Assembly (NCBI RefSeq): GCF_004322395.1
Contig: NZ_SCTW01000080.1
Location: forward strand, 1 to 49,291
Direction of reading: 5' to 3'
Source of the DNA: Methylobacter sp.
GTDB taxonomy: Bacteria > Pseudomonadota > Gammaproteobacteria > Methylococcales > Methylomonadaceae
DNA: 49,291 nt
In this document: positions 36,261 to 45,015 of the stretch, piece by piece
Numbering within the stretch: position 1 is the first letter of the stretch
How the letters are laid out: every line of letters begins with the position of its first letter
The notes under the pieces: model-generated
What the model was told of the DNA's origin: nothing
Databases searched by the model: none
What the model saw: only the letters and a program-made list of their open reading frames with translations
Translations under genes and position numbers: made by a program

Positions 36261-36407
36261 ATTGGGCTCTTTGGGATAGAGGTTGAAGAAGAGATAGCGG
36301 ATTTTTATGGCTCAGTTATCTCGATTTAAAATATTAGTTTATTTTACGCCTTTAATTATGAGCTGAGATATCCGGCTCAAAAGCTTTGTTTATAGGTTCA
36401 ACCACAA

Positions 36408-37808
36408 TTAAATAACAATCTTTTCCCCTACCCGAGGAATATTAGCGCTCCATCCAATCCGCTTTAAACAGGTTTGTAACGATAGCGTGGCCGTTTTTTC
36501 GCCATGAATCAGGTAAACTCTCGGCTTGGGTTCTTTAAAATGCCCCACCCATTGCAGCAATTGGCTTTGATCGGCATGAGCGCTTAATGCACCCAATGTA
36601 TGCACTTTGGCGGCGACATTGACTTCAGCGCCCAGAATTTTTAAATGCGATTTTTTACCTTCAACAATAGCCCGCCCTAATGTACCTTCGGCCTGAAAGC
36701 CTGCAATGATGATATGTGCATTGCGCCGCCACAAATTGTATTTAAGATGATGACGGATGCGCCCGCCGGTACACATGCCGCTGCCGGCAATAATAATGAT
36801 GCCACCGTTTATACGGTTGACGGCCATGGACTCTTCGGCTGTCTCTGAATAGATCAGCCCCGGTAACCAGGCTTGCCAGCCGTCGGGCGCGACCTTGGTA
36901 AATTCGGGATCGTCGATATTGAATAAATGCGCATTCTCAGCGTAGATGTTGCTGGCGCTGATCGCCATCGGGCTGTCCAGGTAAATCTGCTGTTGCGGCA
37001 GTCCGCCATTGCGCTGAATTTTACCCAGCCAATAAATCAAATCCTGGGTTCTGCCTACCGCGAAAGCCGGAATGATCACATTTCCGCCGCTTTGTGCGGC
37101 TTCCGCCAATGCTTCGCGCAATTCATCCAGGGTATTTTCCAGCGGCTTGTGGTCACGGTCGCCGTAAGTGGATTCAAGCAATACTACATCGGCTTCGGTT
37201 AAAACAGCTGGATCGCGTAGTAACGGCGAATTCGGGTTACCCAAATCCCCGGAAAAAACCAATGTCTTAGTTTTATCTTTGTCCTTAATACGCAAGCGCA
37301 CGATGGATGAACCGAGTATATGCCCTGCCTCATGAAAAGAGACGCTCAGCTCGGGACGTATTTGGGTTTCCGCACCGTAGGCTATCGGCTGACGCAATGC
37401 CAGTAACGCCTTTACATCGGCTTCTGTGTATAAAGGTTCAATCAGCGGTTTACCGGCACGTTCCCGACGCTTGTTTTCCCATTCGGTATCCCTTAACTGA
37501 AGATGGGCGGCGTCCATCAACATCAATTCCAATAGCGGAAAACTGGCCTCAGTTAAGAATACAGAACCTTTGAAGCCGCCTTTAATCAGCTTCGGCAAGC
37601 GTCCACAGTGGTCGAGATGGGCATGGGACAAAACCACGGCGTCAATGCCGGCCGGATCAAACGGAAAGTCGGCTTCATTTTGTTTTTCCGTTTCCGTTGA
37701 ACCTTGAAACAGCCCGCAATCAAGCAGTATGCGGCTGGAACCGGTTTCCAATAAATAACAAGAACCGGTAACCTGCCCCGTTGCGCCTAGAAAAGTCAGA
37801 CTTGTCAT
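36408..37808 (-). CDS. MBL-fold beta-CASP metallo-hydrolase (RNase type)
   Basis: A 466-residue cytoplasmic protein combining a metallo-beta-lactamase domain with a beta-CASP domain and a C-terminal RNA-specificity motif. Seen: TFLGATGQVTGSCYLLE, the zinc motif SHAHLDHCG, HEAGHILGSS, FSGDLGNPNSPLL, the beta-CASP pieces PAFAVGRTQDL and GSGMCTGGRIRHHL, FQAEGTLGRAI and LSAHADQSQLLQW. Family members are endo- or exoribonucleases related to CPSF73. Complete. A small gene ends 15 bases upstream and may be co-transcribed. Confidence 0.92.
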   Translation of the reverse strand: MTSLTFLGATGQVTGSCYLLETGSSRILLDCGLFQGSTETEKQNEADFPFDPAGIDAVVLSHAHLDHCGRLPKLIKGGFKGSVFLTEASFPLLELMLMDAAHLQLRDTEWENKRRERAGKPLIEPLYTEADVKALLALRQPIAYGAETQIRPELSVSFHEAGHILGSSIVRLRIKDKDKTKTLVFSGDLGNPNSPLLRDPAVLTEADVVLLESTYGDRDHKPLENTLDELREALAEAAQSGGNVIIPAFAVGRTQDLIYWLGKIQRNGGLPQQQIYLDSPMAISASNIYAENAHLFNIDDPEFTKVAPDGWQAWLPGLIYSETAEESMAVNRINGGIIIIAGSGMCTGGRIRHHLKYNLWRRNAHIIIAGFQAEGTLGRAIVEGKKSHLKILGAEVNVAAKVHTLGALSAHADQSQLLQWVGHFKEPKPRVYLIHGEKTATLSLQTCLKRIGWSANIPRVGEKIVI

Positions 37809-37823
37809 TGCAATTCCTTACAG

Positions 37824-38165
37824 TTAATTAGAGCTTAATATACGATGCGCCATACTAATGACCAACTTTGATTTGTGCTCTTTCATTTCATTATTCAGGA
37901 TGAAAGAGTACATGCGGCCATAATTCCTGCGCAGCCTACAGAGGGAACCGAAGCTTCGCTTAAAAACACCAATTTTTAGCGCTATCAGCAATTGCTCCAT
38001 GCTTTTAATCTCGATCATTGGTACCGACCCTTCCCATCCTTGGAGTCGTAATTCCTGCATCGGATGAAGTTGCCAAATTTCCTCGAACGATGTGTTAATG
38101 TTAAAATTGCCTATCGCCAAGTTGCCCGGTAAAAAACTGATTATCCTATTAATAAGGTTTGTCAT
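37824..38165 (-). CDS. Small hypothetical protein upstream of the beta-CASP gene
   Basis: 113 residues from the ATG at 38165 (another start at 38183 would overlap the promoter region of the divergent transpeptidase gene). It is not recognised. It is rich in Leu, Ile and Arg with the pieces MQELRLQGWEGSVPMIEI and MEQLLIALKIGVFKRSF, and has no signal peptide. The 15-base gap to the beta-CASP gene supports a shared transcript. Confidence 0.45.
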   Translation of the reverse strand: MTNLINRIISFLPGNLAIGNFNINTSFEEIWQLHPMQELRLQGWEGSVPMIEIKSMEQLLIALKIGVFKRSFGSLCRLRRNYGRMYSFILNNEMKEHKSKLVISMAHRILSSN

Positions 38166-38199
38166 AACATCCAACCGCCACACTTGATACTACGAACAT

Positions 38200-39969
38200 T
38201 TGCGAAGAAATAAATTGAAAACATATATAAAACACTCCGTTTCCCGATTCCTGATATTTCTTTTCTTGAGCCTGCCCATGCCGGCTCTGCTCGCAGAAGA
38301 AACCATCAATCAGGAACCCGGCGCAGCTCAGGAAATTTCCGCCATTATTGCGGCAAAACAGCATCCTTACCTGATGCTGTCCAATTTTCCAAACCGGATC
38401 GACGATCTTGAATCTCTCTATAAGATGTCGAACCATCAGTTGCTGTGGCTAGGCAACAATAATTCAGCAAAAAATATCAACGCTGCTCTTGATCTGTTGT
38501 CGAACGCGGCTGTTCACGGCTTAAATTCTAAAAATTATGATACTGAAACACTACGGCAAAAACTTGAGCTTGCATTAAAACTCAAGCCGGATTCATACAA
38601 AGAATTGGCGCTATACGATACGGCGCTCAGTATATCGATTCTGCGCTTTGTGCATGATTTGCATTATGGCCGGGTAAATCCGCAGGGCATAAATTTTAAC
38701 TTAAAATTAAGAGAAAAAAAGCTGATCGATTTGCCTTTGCTGGTTAAAAACAGTCTGACGCAAAGCACTTTGGCTGAATTGCCTCTATCGATTGAGCCCA
38801 AGTTAAAACAATATCAAAAGCTAAAACAAGCATTGGCTAATTACCGCCAGTTGGCTGTAAACGCACCGCCTTTCAAACTGCTCATCCAAAAGACCTTACG
38901 CCCAGGTGAATCTCATCCGCAGATTGCCGAGCTACGCCGATTCTTAATTACTGTAGGCGATCTGCCGGAAGATAAGACGGTTAGCAGCGCGGAAAGGTTT
39001 CCTCTATATACTGACGCTATTGTTACCGGGGTTAAAAAGTTTCAAAATCGGCATGGGCTTACTGCTGACGGTCATATCGGAAAAAGTTCTGTGGCCGCGC
39101 TTAACGTACCTTTAAGCGAGCGGGTAACACAAATCGAATTGGCGATGGAAAGACTGCGCTGGCTACCTGAACTGAACACCGGCCCATCGGTTCTCGTTAA
39201 TATTCCCGCTTTCCAATTATGGGCGACTGATGCAACCGATCAAGACGATGCCAATATTATTAATATGAGGGTCGTTGTCGGTAATGCGCTGAAAACCCAA
39301 ACCCCGGTGTTGATGGCGGAAATGCACTTCATCGATTTCATGCCCTACTGGAATGTGCCTTACAGCATTATAAAAAAAGAAATACTGCCTAAGTTGATTC
39401 AGAATAGTGGTTATCTTGATAAGGAAAATATGGAATTAGTTTCTGTTTTTCGCGACGGAGAAAAACCTACAGCGCTTAACAACGAAGCAATGAATATGCT
39501 TAAAGAAGGCAAGTTAAGGATCAGACAGCGGCCAGGAGGAAAGAACGCCTTGGGTAGAGTGAAATTTATTTTCCCCAATAAGAATGACGTGTATCTGCAT
39601 GATACTCCGGCAAATGCCTTATTTAGCAAATCACGCAGGGATTTCAGCCATGGCTGTGTGCGGGTTGCAAACCCTCAAAAATTGGCGGAGTTTGCGCTTA
39701 AAGATCAGGACAACTGGAATCCGGAGACCATCCAACTCGCCATGAACACGCCAAAAACACAGCGAGTCATACTGAAAAAACCGATACCGGTGTTGTTTTT
39801 TTACATTACAGCTTTTTTTGACCAAAATGATAATTTAGAATTTTACCCTGATATTTATGGTCATGACGCTGTGTTAATAGGAGCTCTAAGCAGACCGGAC
39901 GACCTGTCCGATCAGTCGCTTTTTGTCGGTATCAGTGCAGCACCTGCACCGGAAACACTAATTAAATAG
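38200..39969 (+). CDS. ldtD: L,D-transpeptidase, YcbB/LdtD family
   Basis: 589 residues: an N-terminal signal or anchor (FLIFLFLSLPMPALLA), a long helical scaffold region, a peptidoglycan-binding domain (about 235-300, KKFQNRHGLTADGHIGKSS) and a C-terminal YkuD catalytic domain with FSHGCVRVANPQKLA carrying the active Cys. It forms 3-3 crosslinks in peptidoglycan and is periplasmic. The start is TTG at 38200 or 38215; both follow a weak GAAG site. In E. coli ycbB lies beside ycbK; here a YcbK-like gene converges on its 3' end. Confidence 0.92.
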   Translation: MRRNKLKTYIKHSVSRFLIFLFLSLPMPALLAEETINQEPGAAQEISAIIAAKQHPYLMLSNFPNRIDDLESLYKMSNHQLLWLGNNNSAKNINAALDLLSNAAVHGLNSKNYDTETLRQKLELALKLKPDSYKELALYDTALSISILRFVHDLHYGRVNPQGINFNLKLREKKLIDLPLLVKNSLTQSTLAELPLSIEPKLKQYQKLKQALANYRQLAVNAPPFKLLIQKTLRPGESHPQIAELRRFLITVGDLPEDKTVSSAERFPLYTDAIVTGVKKFQNRHGLTADGHIGKSSVAALNVPLSERVTQIELAMERLRWLPELNTGPSVLVNIPAFQLWATDATDQDDANIINMRVVVGNALKTQTPVLMAEMHFIDFMPYWNVPYSIIKKEILPKLIQNSGYLDKENMELVSVFRDGEKPTALNNEAMNMLKEGKLRIRQRPGGKNALGRVKFIFPNKNDVYLHDTPANALFSKSRRDFSHGCVRVANPQKLAEFALKDQDNWNPETIQLAMNTPKTQRVILKKPIPVLFFYITAFFDQNDNLEFYPDIYGHDAVLIGALSRPDDLSDQSLFVGISAAPAPETLIK

Positions 39970-40092
39970 TTGATATTTAATGTTGACAAAATACCGTAGA
40001 GACCTGCCAACGACAGGATAAAGATAGAATCAACGCATGGAACAGTTGCTGAAACTACGGATATAGGTTTTATATTTTAAATTGACGTGAAG

Positions 40093-40812
40093 TTAGCCGG
40101 TCCAGGTTCTTACGCTACCGGTATCCAAATGCACAAAATCGGATTTCGCGTAATAGCCGACACCGCCGCGCTGCATGGCCATTGCTGCATTTCTAATCCT
40201 TCTGGTATCTAAACCCTCAATGCGTATATCAATCGCCCTGCCCTGCATGTGCAGACTGTTTTTGGCGACCCCGTCACTGTGTTTGCGCAAGTCAGCATTG
40301 GTAGCCGGTGACCGATAACCGGAAACGATATGAAAAGGCTTTCTGACTTCGAGAGTATGTTTTAAATCATACAACTGATCCAGCAATGCGGGATCAATGG
40401 GGTGGACGCTACCATCATGATAGTCACGAAACAAATGATTAATTTCATGAAGTGCGTCTTTGATATATCGGCCTTGTTCAAAATAAGTCAGCTTTAGCTG
40501 ATCGCCGGTATGAGTATTATGAAAGGCCAACACCTTGTGCGAAGGTGAGTTGCGATCAAATATGTTATAATTATTTAAATGGGATGAAGGTCTATATGAG
40601 GACACATGCTGATGCAGCATGTCATGGACACGTGTTTTATGGCTAGACGAGTGTAGTGTAAGCACTGTATGCGAAGCTATATGTTTGACTCTAGCATTTG
40701 CTACCCCGATCCCCGCCCCCATCAGCAATGATCCATAAGCTATATTTTTCAAGAACTTGCGTCGCGATGAAATAATGTCTCTTTCATTCATGTCGGTTGT
40801 ACTCGCGTTCAT
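40093..40812 (-). CDS. mepK: YcbK/MepK-like murein endopeptidase (DUF882)
   Basis: 239 residues with a twin-arginine signal (SRRKFLKN followed by a hydrophobic stretch) and a C-terminal M15-type zinc peptidase core: HIVSGYRSPATNADL, SLHMQGRAIDI (His and Asp ligands) and DFVHLDTG (third ligand). MepK cleaves 3-3 and 3-4 crosslinks, the opposite of LdtD, whose gene converges here. It is longer than the E. coli protein because of a His- and Ser-rich spacer (about 45-110) after the signal. Confidence 0.9.
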   Translation of the reverse strand: MNASTTDMNERDIISSRRKFLKNIAYGSLLMGAGIGVANARVKHIASHTVLTLHSSSHKTRVHDMLHQHVSSYRPSSHLNNYNIFDRNSPSHKVLAFHNTHTGDQLKLTYFEQGRYIKDALHEINHLFRDYHDGSVHPIDPALLDQLYDLKHTLEVRKPFHIVSGYRSPATNADLRKHSDGVAKNSLHMQGRAIDIRIEGLDTRRIRNAAMAMQRGGVGYYAKSDFVHLDTGSVRTWTG

Positions 40813-41170
40813 ACTCTAAAAATGTATTAATTAAGTTTAATGTCATTCTCATCAATTAGTCTTAAATTAATCTTAATTAACTTTAACTATTCCATATAAA
40901 ATGCTTTTTTATAAGTAAATACGTGAATTATTAATTAGTTACTTACAGCTAGACTGTAAATTAACCCGACTTCATCCATCTTCAATGACAAAATGAACAG
41001 GTCGGCACTCACGCTGACTAAGATATTTGACTCGCATTGTTCTTCGTGCGTAACATCGACAACTTTATTATCAGTATCAGGCCTTCGATAGCCGATGATA
41101 ATGATGACCGGCGAGAGATTAGCAGGTTAAAGGCTATAGATATTTTTGAGCCCGCCCTGATTGGATTTTC
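40813..41170. other. AT-rich non-coding region
   Basis: No supported gene. It has alternating TTAATTAA-like tracts (about 40850-40940) that are likely to hold the mepK promoter. A 64-codon plus-strand frame at 41037 has no ribosome binding site or recognisable protein and was rejected. Confidence 0.4.
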
Positions 41171-41198
41171 TTGGGGCCTGTCAATCTGTTGTTATACT
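41171..41198 (+). promoter_or_regulatory. Likely sigma-70-type promoter
   Basis: TTGGGG at 41171, a 16-base spacer and TATACT at 41193, some 70 bases before the QEGLA-protein start. The -10 box is good and the -35 box moderate. No operator-like repeat was noticed. Confidence 0.4.
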
Positions 41199-41270
41199 GG
41201 GCGTGGTTTCGCTGCTGATACGGCTAACTGATTTTCCCTTTAAACCTTGTACCGCTAATAAACGACACAT

Positions 41271-42563
41271 ATGCGCAAAAAAGCCCTTAAGCCTTCCGCT
41301 TATCTGACCGAAGTCAAAGCATTATCGGATCGGATCGTCAAAGCGCAACAGCCAATCCGCATACTCGACGCGATTAAATGGGATGATCAAATTAAGCAGG
41401 CTTTTTTTGAGGGCAACTGCAAAAATCCGCCGATAGTCACGCCGGATTATTACCAAAAACGCCCATTAGGCTTTGATCCGAACGAAAAAAAACACGAGTT
41501 TTACCAAATTGAGCGGGATTTAATGCGCAAGTTAGGCCAGCTCAACCCGCTCAGTGTGATCATGCGTCGAATTTGCAAGGAGTATCTGGATGTAGTGCGT
41601 ATGCTGGAAGCCAGGGGCAAACCGACCTTCGCCAATATTTCCCAGGAGTTATACGGCTCATCCCAGGATGTTTTCCATGTCGGCGATCCGACCATTGCCA
41701 ATTTGGGCAGCATGATGGAAGCAACCCTATCGCAGCTGCTGAAGCTGGATTTCCTGGTCGAAGAACCTAAAACCATCAATGCTAAGGATGCTGTAGCCAT
41801 CTTAAACGAAAAAATTCAAGCCGTGCTTCCCGGTGAAGGCCTACGCGCCATGCTCAGCGATGGTATCGTCGCCGACGCAGCTGCCGGCACCGACTACATC
41901 AAATTGCGCGCCGATGCATTGTTCAATATGCGCGATCTGCGTGTGCTTGAAGTTCACGAGATATGGGTGCATCTAGGCACTACCCTGAACGGCTTAGCCC
42001 AACCATATTGCACTTTTCTCGGCAAAGGGCCGCCGTCTGCAACCGTCACTCAGGAAGGGTTGGCGGTTTTGATGGAAATATTGACCTTCAGCTCCACGCC
42101 GAACAGGCTGATGCGCCTGATCAACCGGGTGCGCGCGATCACGCTGGCCGAAGAAGGCGCGGATTTCTTGGACATATTCGATTTCTTTAGGGATAAAGGA
42201 TTGGATAAGGAAGAAAGCTATACCCTTAGCAGCCGGGTATTTAGGGGCAGCAGTTCCGACGGCATGCCGTTCACCAAAGACCTAACCTATATCAAAGGCT
42301 TTGTACTGACTTATAATTTCATGCGTTTGGCGGTCAACAAAGGTAAGCCTGATCGTATCCCATTGCTGTTTTGCGGTAAAACCATGATCGAAGATATGAA
42401 AGTATTAGTCGATCTTGTTGAAGAAGGCACCGTAATAGCGCCACGCTTTCTGCCGCCGCAGTTCAAAGACCTGATGGGGCTTTCTTCCTGGCTGAGTTTC
42501 AGCCGCTTTATGTCGACAATGAACTTTCGGCAACTGGAACAGGATTATGCCAATGTTTTATGA
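41271..42563 (+). CDS. QEGLA-motif protein, DUF1704/MATCAP-like metallopeptidase
   Basis: A 430-residue cytoplasmic protein of the DUF1704 family, named in bacteria for the QEGLA motif (here VTQEGLAVLME). The HExxxH zinc motif (VHEIWVHLGTTLNG) and the downstream Glu of QEGLA are the expected zinc ligands. Animal members (MATCAP) remove the C-terminal tyrosine of tubulin; bacterial members were first noted as affecting flavohaemoglobin expression. The bacterial substrate is unknown. Complete and typical in length. Confidence 0.88.
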   Translation: MRKKALKPSAYLTEVKALSDRIVKAQQPIRILDAIKWDDQIKQAFFEGNCKNPPIVTPDYYQKRPLGFDPNEKKHEFYQIERDLMRKLGQLNPLSVIMRRICKEYLDVVRMLEARGKPTFANISQELYGSSQDVFHVGDPTIANLGSMMEATLSQLLKLDFLVEEPKTINAKDAVAILNEKIQAVLPGEGLRAMLSDGIVADAAAGTDYIKLRADALFNMRDLRVLEVHEIWVHLGTTLNGLAQPYCTFLGKGPPSATVTQEGLAVLMEILTFSSTPNRLMRLINRVRAITLAEEGADFLDIFDFFRDKGLDKEESYTLSSRVFRGSSSDGMPFTKDLTYIKGFVLTYNFMRLAVNKGKPDRIPLLFCGKTMIEDMKVLVDLVEEGTVIAPRFLPPQFKDLMGLSSWLSFSRFMSTMNFRQLEQDYANVL

Positions 42564-42682
42564 TGAAACGTTATTTATGAATATAATGCCGGCAGACTTT
42601 CCAGCTTTAACCCTACTTTAATAAAGCGTAATGGGAGTCCGCTTTATACCGATCACGACAAAAATAATCAAAAGGTAAATAC

Positions 42683-43105
42683 ATGAAAACACCAAGATTA
42701 CTCGGCATTCTTTTTATGGTTTCTTGTTTTAATGCCAGCCTAGTCAATGCCACAGAACACCATAGCGGACATAATATGGCAAGCGGCGGTGGCGGCGGTG
42801 GCGAGAATGCCTGTTTGAAACCGCAGCTAACCAAATTTTTACCAGCCAATTTGGCAACGGTTGCACCGGGATCGGCGTTTTCTTTTTATGCTTTTAATGT
42901 GGAAAAACCTGAGCAAATTAAAGTCACCGTAAAAACAATTCCTGTTGAAGTAACTGCGGAAAATAAGGAGTCTTTTTTTGTGGTAAAAGGAAAATTACCT
43001 GCCGATTTAGTTAACACAACCGCGAGAATCAACATCAAGGTTAATGCCAAAATTCCAAGATGTAACGGTGAAAATGGCTGGCTGGTGAAGATTGCAGAAC
43101 AATAG
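42683..43105 (+). CDS. Small secreted protein with His/Gly-rich N-terminus
   Basis: A 140-residue protein not recognised by family. Signal peptide (cleavage near VNATE), then a short HHSGHNMASGGGGGG stretch that might bind a metal, and a beta-rich C-terminal domain with one Cys pair (CLKP, RCNGENG). An AAGGTAAAT site precedes the ATG. The second half resembles a periplasmic Ig-like domain (FYAFNVEKPEQIKVTV). Single gene. Confidence 0.7.
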   Translation: MKTPRLLGILFMVSCFNASLVNATEHHSGHNMASGGGGGGENACLKPQLTKFLPANLATVAPGSAFSFYAFNVEKPEQIKVTVKTIPVEVTAENKESFFVVKGKLPADLVNTTARINIKVNAKIPRCNGENGWLVKIAEQ

Positions 43106-43236
43106 CAGCTGTTTTTTTTCAGTTGTAACGGGCACATATCCGACAGCACCCTGTCGATACATCAATTGTGAGGAGTAGAATAAAAGCTCATCAATATTCC
43201 AGCGCTATGGCAGCTATTAACTCTTGAGGGCACTTT

Positions 43237-44031
43237 ATGTCTGAAGATCAGTCTATTAAAAAATGTGTAGCTTATTGTTTGGCTCAAAGTTTTGATATCA
43301 GTGCATTGGCCGGACTAATGTCAGCCTCAACACTGATACGGATCATTAAAGGCGCATTACTGCTTGAGGATAACCAATCCTGGTCGATAGTCTTTGCTTA
43401 TGGAGCTGTTGTGCATTGGAATGTCAATTTAGAACAACAGTCTAAGCTGCATCTTTTATTATTGGAACACGCAGAAAATCCGCTGGCTTCACCGGAAGAA
43501 GACAACTTCACTTTTGCTCTCGATTGCCCAAGCACACGGATCATTGAAGATCATATTGAAATCGAGTCTTCGGATCCCATCTTGATCTTTGCATTATCCC
43601 AAGGCATGGCGCAATCGATTAAGCTGGCCTCTTTTGAAACCAACGCAATAACAACCATCAACAACACCAGCTACATCCCAAAATCATTAGCTGAAAACGG
43701 AACAATCAGATTAAGCCGGAATAAAATCGCAAAAATTCGTGGACAATTATTTCTAACCAAAAGCGATATTATTTTAAATTACGACTTGCTGGATACGCCT
43801 GATTTCTTTTGGGAATATCCTGAATATGAAGTTTTTTACGGGGTTACTGCAAAATACCTGGAAATAGCCCAACGAACAGGCGTATTGTCAAAAAAGCTGG
43901 AAACCATCCATGAATTATTTGAAATGCTGGCAGATGAGCAAAAACATAGACATTCAACAATACTCGAATGGATCATTATCTGGCTGATTGCTTTTGAAAT
44001 AGGCATGACCATATTCGACAAAGTACTTTAA
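43237..44031 (+). CDS. RMD1 family (DUF155) membrane-anchored protein
   Basis: 264 residues of the RMD1/YagE (DUF155) family, with FAYGAVVHWN, IALSQGMAQS-type helices (FALSQGMAQSIKL) and the terminal STILEWIIIWLIAFEIGM, a membrane anchor. In yeast mitochondria Rmd1-type proteins help anchor translation; the bacterial role is unknown. rlmJ starts 14 bases after its stop, so the two are probably co-transcribed. Confidence 0.85.
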   Translation: MSEDQSIKKCVAYCLAQSFDISALAGLMSASTLIRIIKGALLLEDNQSWSIVFAYGAVVHWNVNLEQQSKLHLLLLEHAENPLASPEEDNFTFALDCPSTRIIEDHIEIESSDPILIFALSQGMAQSIKLASFETNAITTINNTSYIPKSLAENGTIRLSRNKIAKIRGQLFLTKSDIILNYDLLDTPDFFWEYPEYEVFYGVTAKYLEIAQRTGVLSKKLETIHELFEMLADEQKHRHSTILEWIIIWLIAFEIGMTIFDKVL

Positions 44032-44045
44032 ACAATTAAACCTTC

Positions 44046-44891
44046 ATGCTTAGCTACCGACACTCTTTCCATGCCGGCAATTTTGCCGACGTTCTAAAAC
44101 ATATTATCCTGATTCAAATCCTTGAATACTTAAAACGAAAAGACAAACCTTTCAGCTACATCGACACCCATGCAGGCCCCGGGAAATACGACCTAAGTAG
44201 TGACTATGCATTAAAAAACCGGGAATTCGACAGCGGTATCGCTAAGCTGTTAAAACGCAGTGACTTGCCGGAATGCGTTGCCCACTATGTCAGCCTTGTC
44301 AAACGCTTTAACAGCCCCGGCAAGTTAATCCGTTACCCGGGCTCACCGTTGATTGCCAAACAGTTGCTGCGCGACAAAGATCACTTGTATTTATTCGAAT
44401 TGCATAACACTGAAATAGAAATATTAAAAACTGTGGCTGACAAAGATAAGCGCATCAAAGTATTTCATGCCGACGGCTTAAAAAACTGGTTGGGCCTGTT
44501 GCCGCCGACCGAACGCCGTGGGCTGGTGCTAATCGACCCTTCTTATGAAATAAAAAGCGATTACCAACAAGTTGTTGAAACACTCGCCGCGATGTATAAA
44601 CGCTTCGCCATAGGCACTTATGCGCTTTGGTATCCGGTAATTGACCGCAGCCGTAACCAGAAGCTGGAACACGCTATTCAAGCAAGCGGTATCAAAAATG
44701 TACAACTATTTGAGCTGGGTATAAATGCGGACAGCAATGCACACGGCATGACCGCCAGCGGCGTGATCGTAATTAATCCGCCGTGGACTTTAGCAGCTGA
44801 AATGAAACTGGTTTTGCCTTGGTTGGCAGGTGTTCTGGGCGATAATGGCGAGGGCTTTTACCGGATACTGACACTGGTTTCCGATGACTGA
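44046..44891 (+). CDS. rlmJ: 23S rRNA A2030 N6-methyltransferase
   Basis: A 281-residue methyltransferase that uses SAM to methylate A2030 of 23S rRNA. Starts LSYRHSFHAGNFADVLKH; HAGPGKYD is the SAM-binding region and LIDPSYE the catalytic N6-methyltransferase motif (DPPY class). All family segments are present and length is normal. It follows the RMD1 gene closely. Confidence 0.96.
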   Translation: MLSYRHSFHAGNFADVLKHIILIQILEYLKRKDKPFSYIDTHAGPGKYDLSSDYALKNREFDSGIAKLLKRSDLPECVAHYVSLVKRFNSPGKLIRYPGSPLIAKQLLRDKDHLYLFELHNTEIEILKTVADKDKRIKVFHADGLKNWLGLLPPTERRGLVLIDPSYEIKSDYQQVVETLAAMYKRFAIGTYALWYPVIDRSRNQKLEHAIQASGIKNVQLFELGINADSNAHGMTASGVIVINPPWTLAAEMKLVLPWLAGVLGDNGEGFYRILTLVSDD

Positions 44892-44914
44892 ATGAACTCG
44901 GGAGGTATGGCCCC

Positions 44915-44958
44915 AAGGACGGGGGAGGTAGAGCAATGCAGGAGCAGTTGCCGGATAG
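44915..44958 (+). repeat. Dispersed repeat, copy 2 (GGAGGTAGAGCAATGC)
   Basis: Second copy of the element at 25580-25624, in the same orientation, in the rlmJ-glnS gap. A TATAAT at 44980 follows it, but no -35 box at proper spacing was seen. Confidence 0.65.
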
Positions 44959-45015
44959 CTCCACAGCGGCCATTCAATGTATAATTGACACAAATTCACT
45001 TCACTTACAAACCCA

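Noticed and set aside
41037-41231. A 64-codon plus-strand frame before the QEGLA gene
   Set aside because: It overlaps the likely promoter of that gene, lacks a ribosome binding site and has no protein-like pattern.
44980-44985. TATAAT as a glnS promoter
   Set aside because: No -35 box at 15-19 bases upstream; the TTGCCG inside the repeat is 25 bases away, so the evidence is too weak.
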